Positions 35,822 through 44,508 of a stretch of DNA of 64,000 nt are shown here, piece after piece. How positions within the stretch are numbered: the stretch's first letter is position 1; each line of letters begins with the position of its first letter. The notes below the pieces were generated by a model. It saw only the letters and a list, made by a program, of their open reading frames with translations. It did no database searches and was not told the DNA's origin. Position numbers and translations under genes: made by a program. The stretch is taken from NCBI RefSeq assembly GCF_005503445.1, contig NZ_SCOH01000003.1:166293-230292 (forward strand), in the 5' to 3' direction. This stretch comes from Chitinivorax sp. B. Lineage in GTDB: Bacteria > Pseudomonadota > Gammaproteobacteria > Burkholderiales > SCOH01.

Positions 35822-38707
35822 ATGCTCAACTCCACCACCGACACGGCATACAGCGCCGCCGTTCCCCCAACGGCCGGCGGGTATCCACAGGAAACCGCCT
35901 CGCATCAAGAATACCAGGCCTACAAATGCATTCGCCGTAATGGCAGTGTGGTGCCGTTCGAACCGATGAAAATTTCGGTTGCGATGACCAAGGCTTTCCT
36001 GGCGGTGCATGGTGGCCAAGGCGCCGCGTCGGCCCGCGTGCGCGAACTGGTCGCGCAAATGACTGACATCGTGATCCGTCAACTGATGCGCCGCAAACCT
36101 GAAGGTGGCGCCATTCATATTGAAGAGATCCAGGATCAGGTCGAACTGGCGCTGATGCGTTCGGGCGAACATGACGTAGCCCGTGCCTATGTACTGTACC
36201 GTGAGATGCGTTCCCGCGAGCGCGCAGAGCGCGGTGAAGTTGACGTCACTACCGCCATCAATGTGGTGGAAAACGGTATCAGCCAACCCTTGGACATCAA
36301 CAAACTGAACGCACTGATCAAGTCAGCCTGCAAGGGATTGGAACAGTTCACCGATGCAGAACACATCCTGACTGAAACGCAAAAGAATCTGTACGACGGC
36401 GTGCCTGCTGAAGAAGTACGCAAATCAGCTGAATTGTCAGCACGTCAGTTGATCGAAAAAGATCCCGCCTATAGCTATGTGACTGCCCGCCTGCTGCTGA
36501 ACCGCCTGCGCCGCGAGGTGCTGGGTGAAGAAGTCGCCCATGAGGACATGGCCACCCGCTATGCCGAATACTTCCCGTCATTCATCAAAAAAGGCGTCGA
36601 GGCCGAGCTGCTGGACCCCGCCCTGCAACAATTCGATTTAGCCCGCCTGGGTGCCGCTATTGTACATGACCGTGACTATCAGTTCGGTTACCTTGGCCTG
36701 CAAACCCTGTATGACCGTTACTTCCTGCACATCCACGGCGATCGCATCGAACTGCCGCAGGCGTTCTTCATGCGTGTGGCCATGGGCCTGGCCATCAACG
36801 AAATCGACCGCGAAAGCCGCGCTATCGAGTTCTACAACGTGCTGTCTACCTTCGATTTCATGTCGTCGACCCCCACATTGTTCAACTCAGGCTCGCAACG
36901 CAGCCAGCTTTCCAGTTGCTATCTGACCACCGTGGCAGATGACCTGGACGGCATCTATGAAGCACTCAAGGAAAATGCCCTGCTCTCCAAATTTGCAGGC
37001 GGCCTGGGTAACGACTGGACCCCTGTCCGCGCATTGGGCAGCCACATCAAGGGCACCAATGGCAAATCGCAAGGTATCGTCCCCTTCCTGAAAGTCGTGA
37101 ACGATACGGCCGTCGCAGTCAACCAAGGTGGCAAGCGCAAAGGCGCTGTCTGCGCCTACCTGGAAACCTGGCACGCCGACGTTGAAGAATTCTTGGAGCT
37201 GCGCAAGAACACGGGTGACGATCGCCGTCGTACACACGACATGAACACCGCCAACTGGATCCCTGACCTGTTCATGAAACGCGTCATGGAAAATGCAGAC
37301 TGGTCGCTGTTCTCGCCATCTGAAGTGCCCGATCTGCATGACCTGTACGGCCAAGCGTTCGAAGACGCTTACCTGCGCTATGAAGAGAAAGCCGCCCGTG
37401 GTGAAATGCGTGTTCACAAACGTATCCCGGCACTGCAACTGTGGCGCAAGATCCTGACCATGCTGTTTGAAACCGGCCACCCATGGATCACCTTCAAGGA
37501 CCCATGCAACATTCGCAGCCCACAACAGCATATGGGCGTGGTACATAGCTCCAACCTGTGTACCGAGATCACGCTGAACACCAATGACAACGAAATCGCC
37601 GTGTGCAATCTGGGCTCGGTCAATCTGGTCAACCACATGAAAGATGGCCAACTGGATAGTGAAAAGCTCAAACGCACCATCAAGACGGCCATGCGGATGC
37701 TCGACAATGTGATCGACATCAACTTCTACCCCGTGAAGAAGGCACGCAATTCCAACCTGCGCCATCGCCCGGTTGGCATGGGATTGATGGGCTTCCAGGA
37801 TTGCCTGCATATTCAGCGCATTGCCTACGGTTCGGATGCCGCCGTCGAATTTGCCGATCGCTCAATGGAACTGATCGCCTACCACGCCTACTGGGCATCG
37901 ACCGAGCTGGCAGAAGAGCGCGGCAAATACCCAAGCTATGCGGGCAGCCTGTGGGATCGCGGCGTACTGCCGCAGGATTCGATCGACCTGCTGGCCATGC
38001 AACGTGGTGGCTATCTGGATGTTGATCGCTCCACCACCCTGGATTGGGATGCCCTGCGCAGCCGAATTCAACAGCACGGTATGCGTAATTCCAACTGCCT
38101 GGCGATTGCACCGACTGCAACTATCGCCAACATCGTGGGGGTATCGGCTTCCATTGAGCCGACCTACCAGAACCTGTTCGTGAAATCGAACCTATCTGGC
38201 GAATTCACCGTGGTCAACGAATACCTGGTGAAGGATCTGAAAGAACGTGGTCTGTGGGACGAAGTCATGATCTCTGACCTGAAGTACTTTGATGGCACAC
38301 TGGGCCGTATTGATCGCGTACCGCAAGACCTGCGCGAACTTTACGCAACCGCCTTTGAAGTGGACCCGAAATGGCTGGTGGAATGCGGCTCTCGCCGCCA
38401 GAAATGGATTGACCAGGCGCAGTCGCTCAACCTGTACATGTCCAACGCATCGGGCAAAAAGTTGGACGAGTTGTACAAGCATGCGTGGATCAAGGGCCTG
38501 AAAACCACTTACTATCTGCGCACCCTGGCTGCCACCAGTGCCGAGAAATCAACCGGCCGCGGCGGCGAACTGAATGCAGTCCCTGTGGATGGTGGATTGT
38601 CGGCAGCACCCGTGGCCCCTGCCAGCAACTATTCGGCGGGTGACAACGCTGCGGAAGGGGCGAAGTTCTGCTCGATCGACAACCCTGAATGCGAGGCGTG
38701 TCAGTAA
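35822..38707 (+). CDS. nrdA: Class Ia ribonucleotide reductase, alpha subunit
   Basis: 961 aa. Reduces NDPs to dNDPs with NrdB. N-terminal ATP-cone (about 35-125, CIRRNGSVVPFEPMKISVAM), then the R1 barrel with the substrate cysteines in SQLSSCYLTTVADD and SSNLCTEITLNT, and NLGSVNLV. C-terminal redox pair in the tail CSIDNPECEACQ. The N-terminus is longer than E. coli NrdA, as in other betaproteobacteria. Start at ATG 35822 with CCGGAGAA upstream; a GTG at 35765 lies inside the NrdR box and is unlikely. Confidence 0.96.
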   Translation: MLNSTTDTAYSAAVPPTAGGYPQETASHQEYQAYKCIRRNGSVVPFEPMKISVAMTKAFLAVHGGQGAASARVRELVAQMTDIVIRQLMRRKPEGGAIHIEEIQDQVELALMRSGEHDVARAYVLYREMRSRERAERGEVDVTTAINVVENGISQPLDINKLNALIKSACKGLEQFTDAEHILTETQKNLYDGVPAEEVRKSAELSARQLIEKDPAYSYVTARLLLNRLRREVLGEEVAHEDMATRYAEYFPSFIKKGVEAELLDPALQQFDLARLGAAIVHDRDYQFGYLGLQTLYDRYFLHIHGDRIELPQAFFMRVAMGLAINEIDRESRAIEFYNVLSTFDFMSSTPTLFNSGSQRSQLSSCYLTTVADDLDGIYEALKENALLSKFAGGLGNDWTPVRALGSHIKGTNGKSQGIVPFLKVVNDTAVAVNQGGKRKGAVCAYLETWHADVEEFLELRKNTGDDRRRTHDMNTANWIPDLFMKRVMENADWSLFSPSEVPDLHDLYGQAFEDAYLRYEEKAARGEMRVHKRIPALQLWRKILTMLFETGHPWITFKDPCNIRSPQQHMGVVHSSNLCTEITLNTNDNEIAVCNLGSVNLVNHMKDGQLDSEKLKRTIKTAMRMLDNVIDINFYPVKKARNSNLRHRPVGMGLMGFQDCLHIQRIAYGSDAAVEFADRSMELIAYHAYWASTELAEERGKYPSYAGSLWDRGVLPQDSIDLLAMQRGGYLDVDRSTTLDWDALRSRIQQHGMRNSNCLAIAPTATIANIVGVSASIEPTYQNLFVKSNLSGEFTVVNEYLVKDLKERGLWDEVMISDLKYFDGTLGRIDRVPQDLRELYATAFEVDPKWLVECGSRRQKWIDQAQSLNLYMSNASGKKLDELYKHAWIKGLKTTYYLRTLAATSAEKSTGRGGELNAVPVDGGLSAAPVAPASNYSAGDNAAEGAKFCSIDNPECEACQ

Positions 38708-38714
38708 GCACTGA

Positions 38715-38747
38715 TGCCCCCACTGGCCTCCCCGGCCAGTGGGGGCA
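38715..38747. terminator. GC-rich hairpin after nrdA
   Basis: TGCCCCCACTGGCC (38715-38728) pairs perfectly with GGCCAGTGGGGGCA (38734-38747), loop of 5 nt. It starts 8 nt after the nrdA stop. No T-tract, so it may be a partial terminator or a 3' stabiliser rather than a full stop before the downstream genes. Confidence 0.6.
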
Positions 38748-38791
38748 CTGATTGAATCACCTTGCCACTGCCTGATCTGGAGGACCCCAGC

Positions 38792-39253
38792 GTGAAAATC
38801 GTACCCGCCCTTGCCACTGCCCTGCTATTGTTCAGCCCATTTTGCCAAGCATTGGATGCCAAAGAAGAGAAAAAGCTGACCACCCTATTGGAATGCAAAG
38901 GCAAGTACGGTGACCTGCTGGATTTCGCCACGGCAGTAGATCAACTCCCTGGCATCAAAGAGCTGGAATCCAAAAACCCTTTCCTTAAGCTCTATCAACT
39001 GGATAAACCCATTCGCGCCAATCAATACCAATCTGATCAACTGGTCTTGGCCGGCAATGGCATCAGCTTGATGTTACCGGGCGAAAGCAAGGAGAACGTA
39101 GGCGCCAAACTGAAACTGGCCAAATTTGAGTTAACACCCAGCAAGGTATTTTTCATCAAGGAAATCAAAAAAGTAGGTAAGTTGACCGCATCGGACGTCA
39201 CCACACATCCCGATACAACACTGCTAGGGTGCGAATACAACTCGCCATTTTAG
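38792..39253 (+). CDS. Secreted or periplasmic protein of unknown function
   Basis: 153 aa from the GTG at 38792 (GGAGGA at 38779-38784). The first 21 residues are a Sec signal peptide (VPALATALLLFSPFCQALDA). Mature part has two cysteines (in LLECKGKYG and LLGCEYNSPF) that may form a disulfide. No domain recognised. It lies between nrdA and nrdB, which is unusual. Its stop codon TAG overlaps the left end of the MITE-like element, so the native C-terminus may have been changed by the insertion. Confidence 0.72.
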   Translation: MKIVPALATALLLFSPFCQALDAKEEKKLTTLLECKGKYGDLLDFATAVDQLPGIKELESKNPFLKLYQLDKPIRANQYQSDQLVLAGNGISLMLPGESKENVGAKLKLAKFELTPSKVFFIKEIKKVGKLTASDVTTHPDTTLLGCEYNSPF

Positions 39254-39416
39254 CCTGGATATTTCGCAAATTCGCGAGATGATGGTGCAGGATTTTGATT
39301 CATAGGGAGATTTCGTGAAGGAGTCGCGTAGTGGTTCTTACGCGCGACAGAACGAAAATCTTCATATGGATCAAAAGACAAGCTAGCACTCGCGTCAATT
39401 TATGAAATATCCAGGC
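39253..39416. mobile_element. 164-bp MITE-like element
   Basis: Terminal inverted repeats GCCTGGATATTTC and GAAATATCCAGGC (13 bp perfect) flanked on both sides by TA, a likely target duplication. Homology between the two halves extends inward: about 60 nt of each end align imperfectly (for example ATTTTGATTCATA against the complement of TATGGATCAAAAG), so the whole element can fold into one long hairpin. No coding capacity. The TA flank points to a mariner/IS630-like mobiliser, but the parent transposon is not in the window. Confidence 0.72.
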
Positions 39417-39709
39417 TAGCTATCCAGTTTAGTCATCAGGGGCTGTGTCGCACGACTGCCCCATGCTGCCGGGTGCACTGCATCTGGCTCACTGCGCCAC
39501 AGGCCGCAATCGCGGCCAAACAATGTCCATCTTCAAGCCGACTGACAAGCCGGTTTCAACATGGGCATTGCTCATTCAGCCTCGCCATGATGGCAGTACC
39601 CGCCAGCACCGAGGGCTAAACACAAAAAGAATGGCTTGACCGAATCACCGATTGGATTGTTTTCCAGATGAACTGGTCAAAGTCCATAGACAAGAAAGGA
39701 ATACCGCAC
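39417..39709 (+). other. Spacer before nrdB
   Basis: Together with the element at 39253-39416 this leaves about 456 nt without a gene before nrdB. I see no promoter or second NrdR box here. The last 15 nt contain AAAGGA as ribosome site for ATG 39710. Confidence 0.4.
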
Positions 39710-40816
39710 ATGTTGAATTTTGACGACAACCCGGCAGCCACCCGCCCCAGCACGTCCAACCAGCCACACCACGCCGGCAGCATGGTTGCTGCAGATAACA
39801 ACCGTGTTTCCGCTGTCGACAAACGCATCATCAACGGCACCACCGACGTCAACCAACTGGTTCCGTTCAAATACAAATGGGCTTGGGAAAAATACCTGGC
39901 CACCTGCGCCAACCACTGGATGCCGCAGGAAGTGAACATGCAGCGCGACATCGAACTGTGGAAAAACCCCAATGGTTTGACCGACGACGAACGCCGCCTG
40001 GTCAAGCGTAACCTGGGTTTTTTCGTCACCGCAGACAGCCTGGCCGCCAACAACATCGTCCTGGGCACCTATCGCCAGATCACCGCACCAGAATGCCGTC
40101 AGTTCCTGCTGCGCCAAGCCTTTGAAGAAGCCATCCACACCCATGCCTACCAATACATCGTGGAAAGCCTGGGCCTGGATGAAGGCGAAGTATTCAATGC
40201 CTATCACGAAGTGAAATCGATCCGCGACAAGGATGAATTCCTGATCCCGTTCATCGACACCCTGACCGACCCGACCTTCAAAACCGGCACCCTGGAAACT
40301 GACCAAGCGCTGTTGAAGTCCATCATCGTCTTTGCCTGCATCATGGAAGGCCTGTTCTTCTATGTCGGCTTCGTACAGATCCTGGCCCTGGGCCGTCAAA
40401 ACAAGATGACCGGCGCTGCTGAGCAATACCAGTACATCCTGCGTGATGAATCCATGCACTGTAACTTCGGCATCGACCTGATCAACACCATCAAGCTGGA
40501 AAACCCACAGCTGTGGACCGACAGCTTCAAAGCGGAAATCATCGAGCTGTTCAAGCACGCAGTGGAACTGGAATACGCCTACGCCGAAGACACCATGCCC
40601 CGTGGCGTACTGGGCCTGAACGCCAGCATGTTCAAAGACTACCTGCGCTTCATCGCCAACCGCCGCATGCAACAAATCGGCCTCGACCCGCTCTTCCCCG
40701 GTGCCACCAACCCCTTCCCGTGGATGAGCGAAATGATCGACCTGAAGAAAGAGAAAAACTTCTTCGAAACCCGCGTGATCGAGTACCAATCAGGTGGAGC
40801 CCTGAACTGGGATTGA
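39710..40816 (+). CDS. nrdB: Class Ia ribonucleotide reductase, beta subunit
   Basis: 368 aa diiron subunit that holds the tyrosyl radical. Ligand helices are visible: [18 protein letters not shown] (Glu, His and the radical Tyr), [14 protein letters not shown] (Glu) and [13 protein letters not shown] (Glu, His). The C-terminus [10 protein letters not shown] provides the tail that binds NrdA. Start at ATG 39710 ([11 protein letters not shown]), preferred over ATG 39668 because AAAGGA precedes it. Confidence 0.96.
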   Translation: MLNFDDNPAATRPSTSNQPHHAGSMVAADNNRVSAVDKRIINGTTDVNQLVPFKYKWAWEKYLATCANHWMPQEVNMQRDIELWKNPNGLTDDERRLVKRNLGFFVTADSLAANNIVLGTYRQITAPECRQFLLRQAFEEAIHTHAYQYIVESLGLDEGEVFNAYHEVKSIRDKDEFLIPFIDTLTDPTFKTGTLETDQALLKSIIVFACIMEGLFFYVGFVQILALGRQNKMTGAAEQYQYILRDESMHCNFGIDLINTIKLENPQLWTDSFKAEIIELFKHAVELEYAYAEDTMPRGVLGLNASMFKDYLRFIANRRMQQIGLDPLFPGATNPFPWMSEMIDLKKEKNFFETRVIEYQSGGALNWD

Positions 40817-40823
40817 TTTGACC

Positions 40824-40871
40824 GTCGTCGGGCGACACATAATTTTTCACCCGACGACACACAATTTTTCA
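40824..40871. repeat. Tandem repeat and hairpin after nrdB
   Basis: CGACACATAATTTTTCA (40833-40849) is repeated as CGACACACAATTTTTCA (40855-40871), 16 of 17 identical, period 22. Overlapping it, GTCGTCGGG (40824-40832) and CCCGACGAC (40850-40858) form a 9-bp stem whose loop is the first repeat, with T5 nearby. It may act as the nrdB terminator or mark the edge of the accessory segment. Confidence 0.55.
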
Positions 40872-40972
40872 TTATGTTGCCAACAATAAGCCTCGCAACT
40901 GGGGCTAATAAAGCTAGGTGGCGCGAAATCTGCAGCTAGAAACGCGAAACCTATGGATTTTGTTCTGTTGAT

Positions 40973-40995
40973 AGGCCCGCCCCTAAGGTGGGCCT
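40973..40995 (+). terminator. Hairpin upstream of the sigma-like pseudogene
   Basis: AGGCCCGCC pairs with GGTGGGCCT (one G-T pair), 5-nt loop, followed by GTTT. It lies only 15 nt before the GTG at 41011, so it could be an upstream terminator or a structured leader of the sigma-like gene. Confidence 0.45.
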
Positions 40996-41010
40996 GTTTC
41001 GGGAATTAGC

Positions 41011-41782
41011 GTGGTGCAGGTAAACCCCCTATGTAAAACCAAGCCTGATGGTACGCCTTATCATAGGTGCCAGTCCGTTGAGGCTGAGATTCAGGAGCTT
41101 ATTGCCCTAAGCGCTGCTGAACTGGAGCGCCGGTCAGCCCTTTGGCCAAGCACCGTACCGGGGTTCATTTCTCCTGAGGCGCTGGTTTACTTCGCTCGAA
41201 ACCTGCCGGATGGGATTTGTCGGGACAAATTGACGGAGCAGCTGCTGAACCGAGTAGTTCGTCGAGTACGGACGCAGGTGGTCATGCAATGTCTCTCACC
41301 AAAATGAACATCCGGGAGGATGTGGTGACCATTTTGTTGATCTTCTGCTGAGCGACCAGGATGGGTATGACGACCGCCTCGACTACTACGAAGTCAACTT
41401 CAACTCGGCCATAGCTTGGGATCGGCAAGACGCTAGCACTCGTCATTGGACACACGAGAATCGGAACGATGAACTTGGCTCTGACGAGGTGGAGGTTTCC
41501 GACCGAGTGGATGCTGCAGCTGGGGACTACGACCCCTTTGAGGTCGACGAACTCGACAAAAAATATTACCGGTTGTGGCTCGGCGATGCGATTGACAGCT
41601 TGCCTGAATTCCAACGGAGAATCGTCGAGATGTTACGCCAAGAAATTCCCATTGAGTCGAAGGACCCATCGATTTCGTCCATCAGCAAGGTTTTGGGCAA
41701 GACCGAGAAGACCATCCGCACGCACCGAGACAAAGCTTTCACTACGTTGAGGTCACATCTCGAACGCAAGGGGAGAAGATAA
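41011..41782 (+). pseudogene. Sigma-70-family-like factor, disrupted by frameshifts
   Basis: Three frames carry consecutive pieces of one protein. Frame 1 from GTG 41011 gives about 90 residues (PLCKTKPDGTPYHRCQS ... EALVYFARNLPDG ... LLNRVVRRVRTQV). The piece MSLTKMNIREDVV follows in a second frame near 41289-41327, and from about 41327 a third frame runs to 41782 (DHFVDLLLSDQDGYDDRL ... ending RSHLERKGRR). The last part has a sigma region-4-like helix-turn-helix (SLPEFQRRIVEML, then SISKVLGKTEKTIRTHRDKAF). Intact relatives, as I remember them, read straight through, so I infer two indels. The C-terminal piece alone could still be translated from GTG 41489 (97 aa). Confidence 0.65.
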
Positions 41783-42129
41783 TGGCTGAGAATTCGCCGA
41801 CTACCCGAGAAGATGTTCTAGGTGTGTTCGCTATGGACTTCGAACCGGGGAAATGCGGAGTGCTGGAGCGATACCTTTCGCAGCACCCCGAGTATTCGCT
41901 ACAGCTTTTGGACCTATCTCGAGAGATTGATGAGGACAGGCCCTTGAGTGCTGATGAATTTGCGACTGTAAACCTGAGCATGCATCGGCTTCAGAGGCGC
42001 ATGGCAACGCTTCAGTCTTTGCAGGATGCGCCTGCCAAGATATTCATTGAAGCCGCCAAAGCATCGGCATTACCGATGCAAGCTGCCCTAGCCCTGCGTG
42101 AACGTCGAGTAGAGACATCAACAATATGA
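41782..42129 (+). CDS. Small partner protein of the sigma-like gene, unknown function
   Basis: 115 aa, mostly helical. No membrane segment and no recognised domain. Its ATG overlaps the stop of the sigma-like gene (TAATG), the classic arrangement for coupled translation, and its stop overlaps a further ATG (ATGA at 42126). By position it could be a regulator or anti-sigma-like partner, but nothing in the sequence proves it. Confidence 0.6.
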   Translation: MAENSPTTREDVLGVFAMDFEPGKCGVLERYLSQHPEYSLQLLDLSREIDEDRPLSADEFATVNLSMHRLQRRMATLQSLQDAPAKIFIEAAKASALPMQAALALRERRVETSTI

Positions 42130-42179
42130 CCGACAATTCAAAGAGTTCTACAACTGCCGAGACAGTCCAATTGATGTAA
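42126..42179 (+). pseudogene. 5' remnant of a third gene of the sigma-like operon
   Basis: ATG overlapping the previous stop opens MTDNSKSSTTAETVQLM and then stops. It abuts the stop codon of the convergent TetR gene exactly. The ATGA coupling suggests a real gene start whose remainder was removed when the TetR/dehydrogenase segment joined here. Seventeen codons are too few to identify it. Confidence 0.4.
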
Positions 42180-42743
42180 TCATACGGAAACGGGCACTCC
42201 ATTTGTCAGTATCGAGCTGGCAATTACACCGAAGAGATGATCTATCCGTGAGGTATGTGCGGGTTGATCATTGAGCCAAGCCAAGGCGCCAACTAAGGCA
42301 AATAGGTCTGCACCATCTATGTCATTACGAGCAAGCCCCTTAGCTTGAGCACGGTTCAGTAGCCGCTCACCAGAAGCTCGCATTGATAGGCACGAGGCAT
42401 GAAGTGCCGAATCCGGATCTTCAATCGCTGCCGTCATCGAACCAATAACGCCACGGTGGCTATGAGCGACCGCGATGGTTTCACGCAGCCATGACACAAG
42501 AGCCTCATCCACTGCATCGGCAGTTTCAAGTTCTTTGGCTTTGGCCGTGAGCTCGTCGAAACTCGCACGCAGTAGAACTTCTAGCAGTGCCTCCCGAGTT
42601 GGAAAGTGGCGATAAAGCGTGCCTAGGCCCACATCCGCCCGCCTAGCTACATCTCGTAATGAGGCTTCGACACCTTGTTCATTGAAGACTTCACGAGCGA
42701 CCGCAAGCAAGCGGTCGTAGTTTTTTTTTGCATCAGCTCTCAT
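42180..42743 (-). CDS. TetR-family transcriptional repressor
   Basis: 187 aa. N-terminal helix-turn-helix: LLAVAREVFNEQGVEASL, then RDVARRADVGLGTLYRHFP and TREALLEVLL. The C-terminal ligand domain is variable as usual. It is divergent from the dehydrogenase gene, and the 110-bp gap contains three copies of one 14-mer operator, so autoregulation and control of the dehydrogenase are likely. A run of nine A residues lies at codons 5-8. Confidence 0.92.
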   Translation of the reverse strand: MRADAKKNYDRLLAVAREVFNEQGVEASLRDVARRADVGLGTLYRHFPTREALLEVLLRASFDELTAKAKELETADAVDEALVSWLRETIAVAHSHRGVIGSMTAAIEDPDSALHASCLSMRASGERLLNRAQAKGLARNDIDGADLFALVGALAWLNDQPAHTSRIDHLFGVIASSILTNGVPVSV

Positions 42744-42761
42744 AGTTTGGACTTTACAATC

Positions 42762-42816
42762 GGATCACCGCTCCGTATATTTGGATCACCGCTCCGTTTT
42801 AGCGGAGCGGTGATCC
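42762..42816. promoter_or_regulatory. TetR operator cluster (three 14-mers)
   Basis: GGATCACCGCTCCG occurs at 42762-42775 and 42783-42796 in direct orientation (21-bp period) and as its complement at 42803-42816. The last two form a perfect 14-bp inverted repeat with a 6-nt centre. The cluster lies between the divergent TetR and dehydrogenase genes, as expected for the repressor's binding site. Confidence 0.8.
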
Positions 42817-42852
42817 ATTAATGTTAGTTCATTCTCGCCCAAGGAGGAAGTC

Positions 42853-43872
42853 ATGTTATCCAAGACCATGAAAGCAGTTCGTCTGCATGAGTTCGGAGGC
42901 CCTGATGTGCTGCGCTATGAAGATGCCCCGATGCCCGAGCTGAAAAGTGGAGAGGTACTTGTTCGTGTTCACGCCGTAGGCATTAACCCCCCCGACTGGT
43001 ATCTGCGCGATGGCTACAAGATGCTGCCTCCCGAGTGGCAACCGAAGGTAAATTTCCCAGTCACCCTTGGGACCGATGTTTCCGGCGTTGTTGTATCTGT
43101 AGCGAATGACGTCAGCCGCTTTTCTGTCGGAGACGAGGTGTATGCGATGGTTCGCTTTCCAAGCGGGATGGCCGGCGACAGTAGGGGCTATGCGGAATAC
43201 ATCAGCATCCCGGAATCTGAAGTAGCGCTTAAGCCAACCAGTATCGACCACGTGCATGCTGCCGCGGTGCCAATGTCTTTGCTAACCGCATGGCAATTCA
43301 TGATTGAGCTGGGGCATGACGAGCCCAATCCCCTTCAGCCAAACAAACATGAGCCGGTACCTCTTGAGGGAAAGACTATCCTAGTCAATGGCGCCGCTGG
43401 CGGTGTTGGGCACTTTGCTGTGCAACTGGCCAAGTGGAAAGGTGCACGTGTAATTGCCGTAGCTTCCGGTAAACATGAGGCCTTGCTACGTGAACTCGGC
43501 ACAGATCAATTCGTCGACTACACCACGACGACTCCAGAGAACTTTGTCCGCGACGTTGATCTAGTCATTGACTCCGTTGGTGGTCCTTCTTCGGAGCGTT
43601 TCCTTCGCACACTCAAACGTGGTGGTTCGCTCTTCCCAATTTTCCCCTTAGGCTTCGCCGGTGCTGATGAGGCAGCGAGGTTGGGTATCAAGATATCGGC
43701 AACTCAGGTTCGATCTAGCGGTATGCAACTGGCGGAGCTCGCACACTTGCTTGATACAGGACTAGTGCGTGTCGTGATTGACAGTATCTACCCCCTTGCA
43801 GATGCGTACCAAGCGCACGAGAGAGTAGCCCGTGGACATATCCAAGGAAAGTTGGTGCTCACGGTTCGCTAG
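42853..43872 (+). CDS. Zinc-independent NADP-dependent oxidoreductase (quinone oxidoreductase-like MDR)
   Basis: 339 aa medium-chain dehydrogenase. GroES-like N-terminal domain (MKAVRLHEFGGPDVLRYED; NPPDWYLRDG where zinc enzymes have Cys) and Rossmann domain with GAAGGVGHFAVQLAKWKGA. Lacks the catalytic zinc ligands, matching quinone oxidoreductase/enoyl reductase types. AAGGAGG 6 nt before ATG 42853. Probably induced by a reactive carbonyl or quinone ligand of the divergent TetR protein. Confidence 0.9.
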   Translation: MLSKTMKAVRLHEFGGPDVLRYEDAPMPELKSGEVLVRVHAVGINPPDWYLRDGYKMLPPEWQPKVNFPVTLGTDVSGVVVSVANDVSRFSVGDEVYAMVRFPSGMAGDSRGYAEYISIPESEVALKPTSIDHVHAAAVPMSLLTAWQFMIELGHDEPNPLQPNKHEPVPLEGKTILVNGAAGGVGHFAVQLAKWKGARVIAVASGKHEALLRELGTDQFVDYTTTTPENFVRDVDLVIDSVGGPSSERFLRTLKRGGSLFPIFPLGFAGADEAARLGIKISATQVRSSGMQLAELAHLLDTGLVRVVIDSIYPLADAYQAHERVARGHIQGKLVLTVR

Positions 43873-43988
43873 TTGCTGAGATTACAGAGCGTTCCAGCGC
43901 ATGTGTCCGCGGAGGCTACTTTCTCTACTGATGATCAAGAGCCAACGGTACTTTCTTGATCTGCAGTATGCAGCCCCCAACAGTAGAA

Positions 43989-44483
43989 CTACCAATTAGA
44001 GATAAGCTGAATGACTAACATCACGACCAGCAGGGTGCCGCCCGACAACATGGTATTGAGCAGACCGCTATAGCCGTGACAAACGGATGAGACGATGCCG
44101 CCACGTTCATAAATGTCGCGGGTGATGGCCTATAGTGCCTCATTGCTTGGAAAATCCCACATTACCCCGTGGCCGCCGGCGAAGTAGATCATGCCGTAAT
44201 CCTTGGCATTGACTTCTTCAGGCCACGCGGTCATTGCCAGTGCTTTGGACAAGACCGGGTCTACCTGCCCTCGTCGTGCCGAGCTATCAAAATAAGGCCA
44301 TTTGAGCGAGCGCGGCTCGATTGGAATGGCACCACCCGATGGGCTGACAATGTGCTGCTCATATCCTTCGGCGGCGAATTCGTCATAGGCGTGTGTCAGT
44401 TCGGATAGCCGCAGACCGGCGGGGCGCGCGGCATCGTCGTCATGGCTGACGTTGGAGACGACGTGGAGCATGCGCTTGCTCAT
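43989..44483 (-). pseudogene. DJ-1/PfpI-family gene, nonsense-mutated and truncated
   Basis: The first 117 codons encode a DJ-1/PfpI glutamine-amidotransferase-like protein (IYFAGGHGVMWDFPSNEAL), then an in-frame TAG (complement of 44130-44132). Reading on in the same frame gives family-typical sequence (AITRDIYERGGIVSSVCHGYSGLL) including the nucleophile Cys. Family similarity then stops and a hydrophobic tail of another origin (MLSGGTLLVVMLVIQ) runs to a stop at 43989. The intact paralogue lies 25 nt upstream (44509). Confidence 0.75.
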
Positions 44484-44508
44484 CTGTGGCTCATCCTTTC
44501 TGTAATAT

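Noticed and set aside
39677..40789. 370-codon open frame antisense to nrdB
   Set aside because: A shadow of the strongly codon-biased nrdB gene; the translation has no family features.
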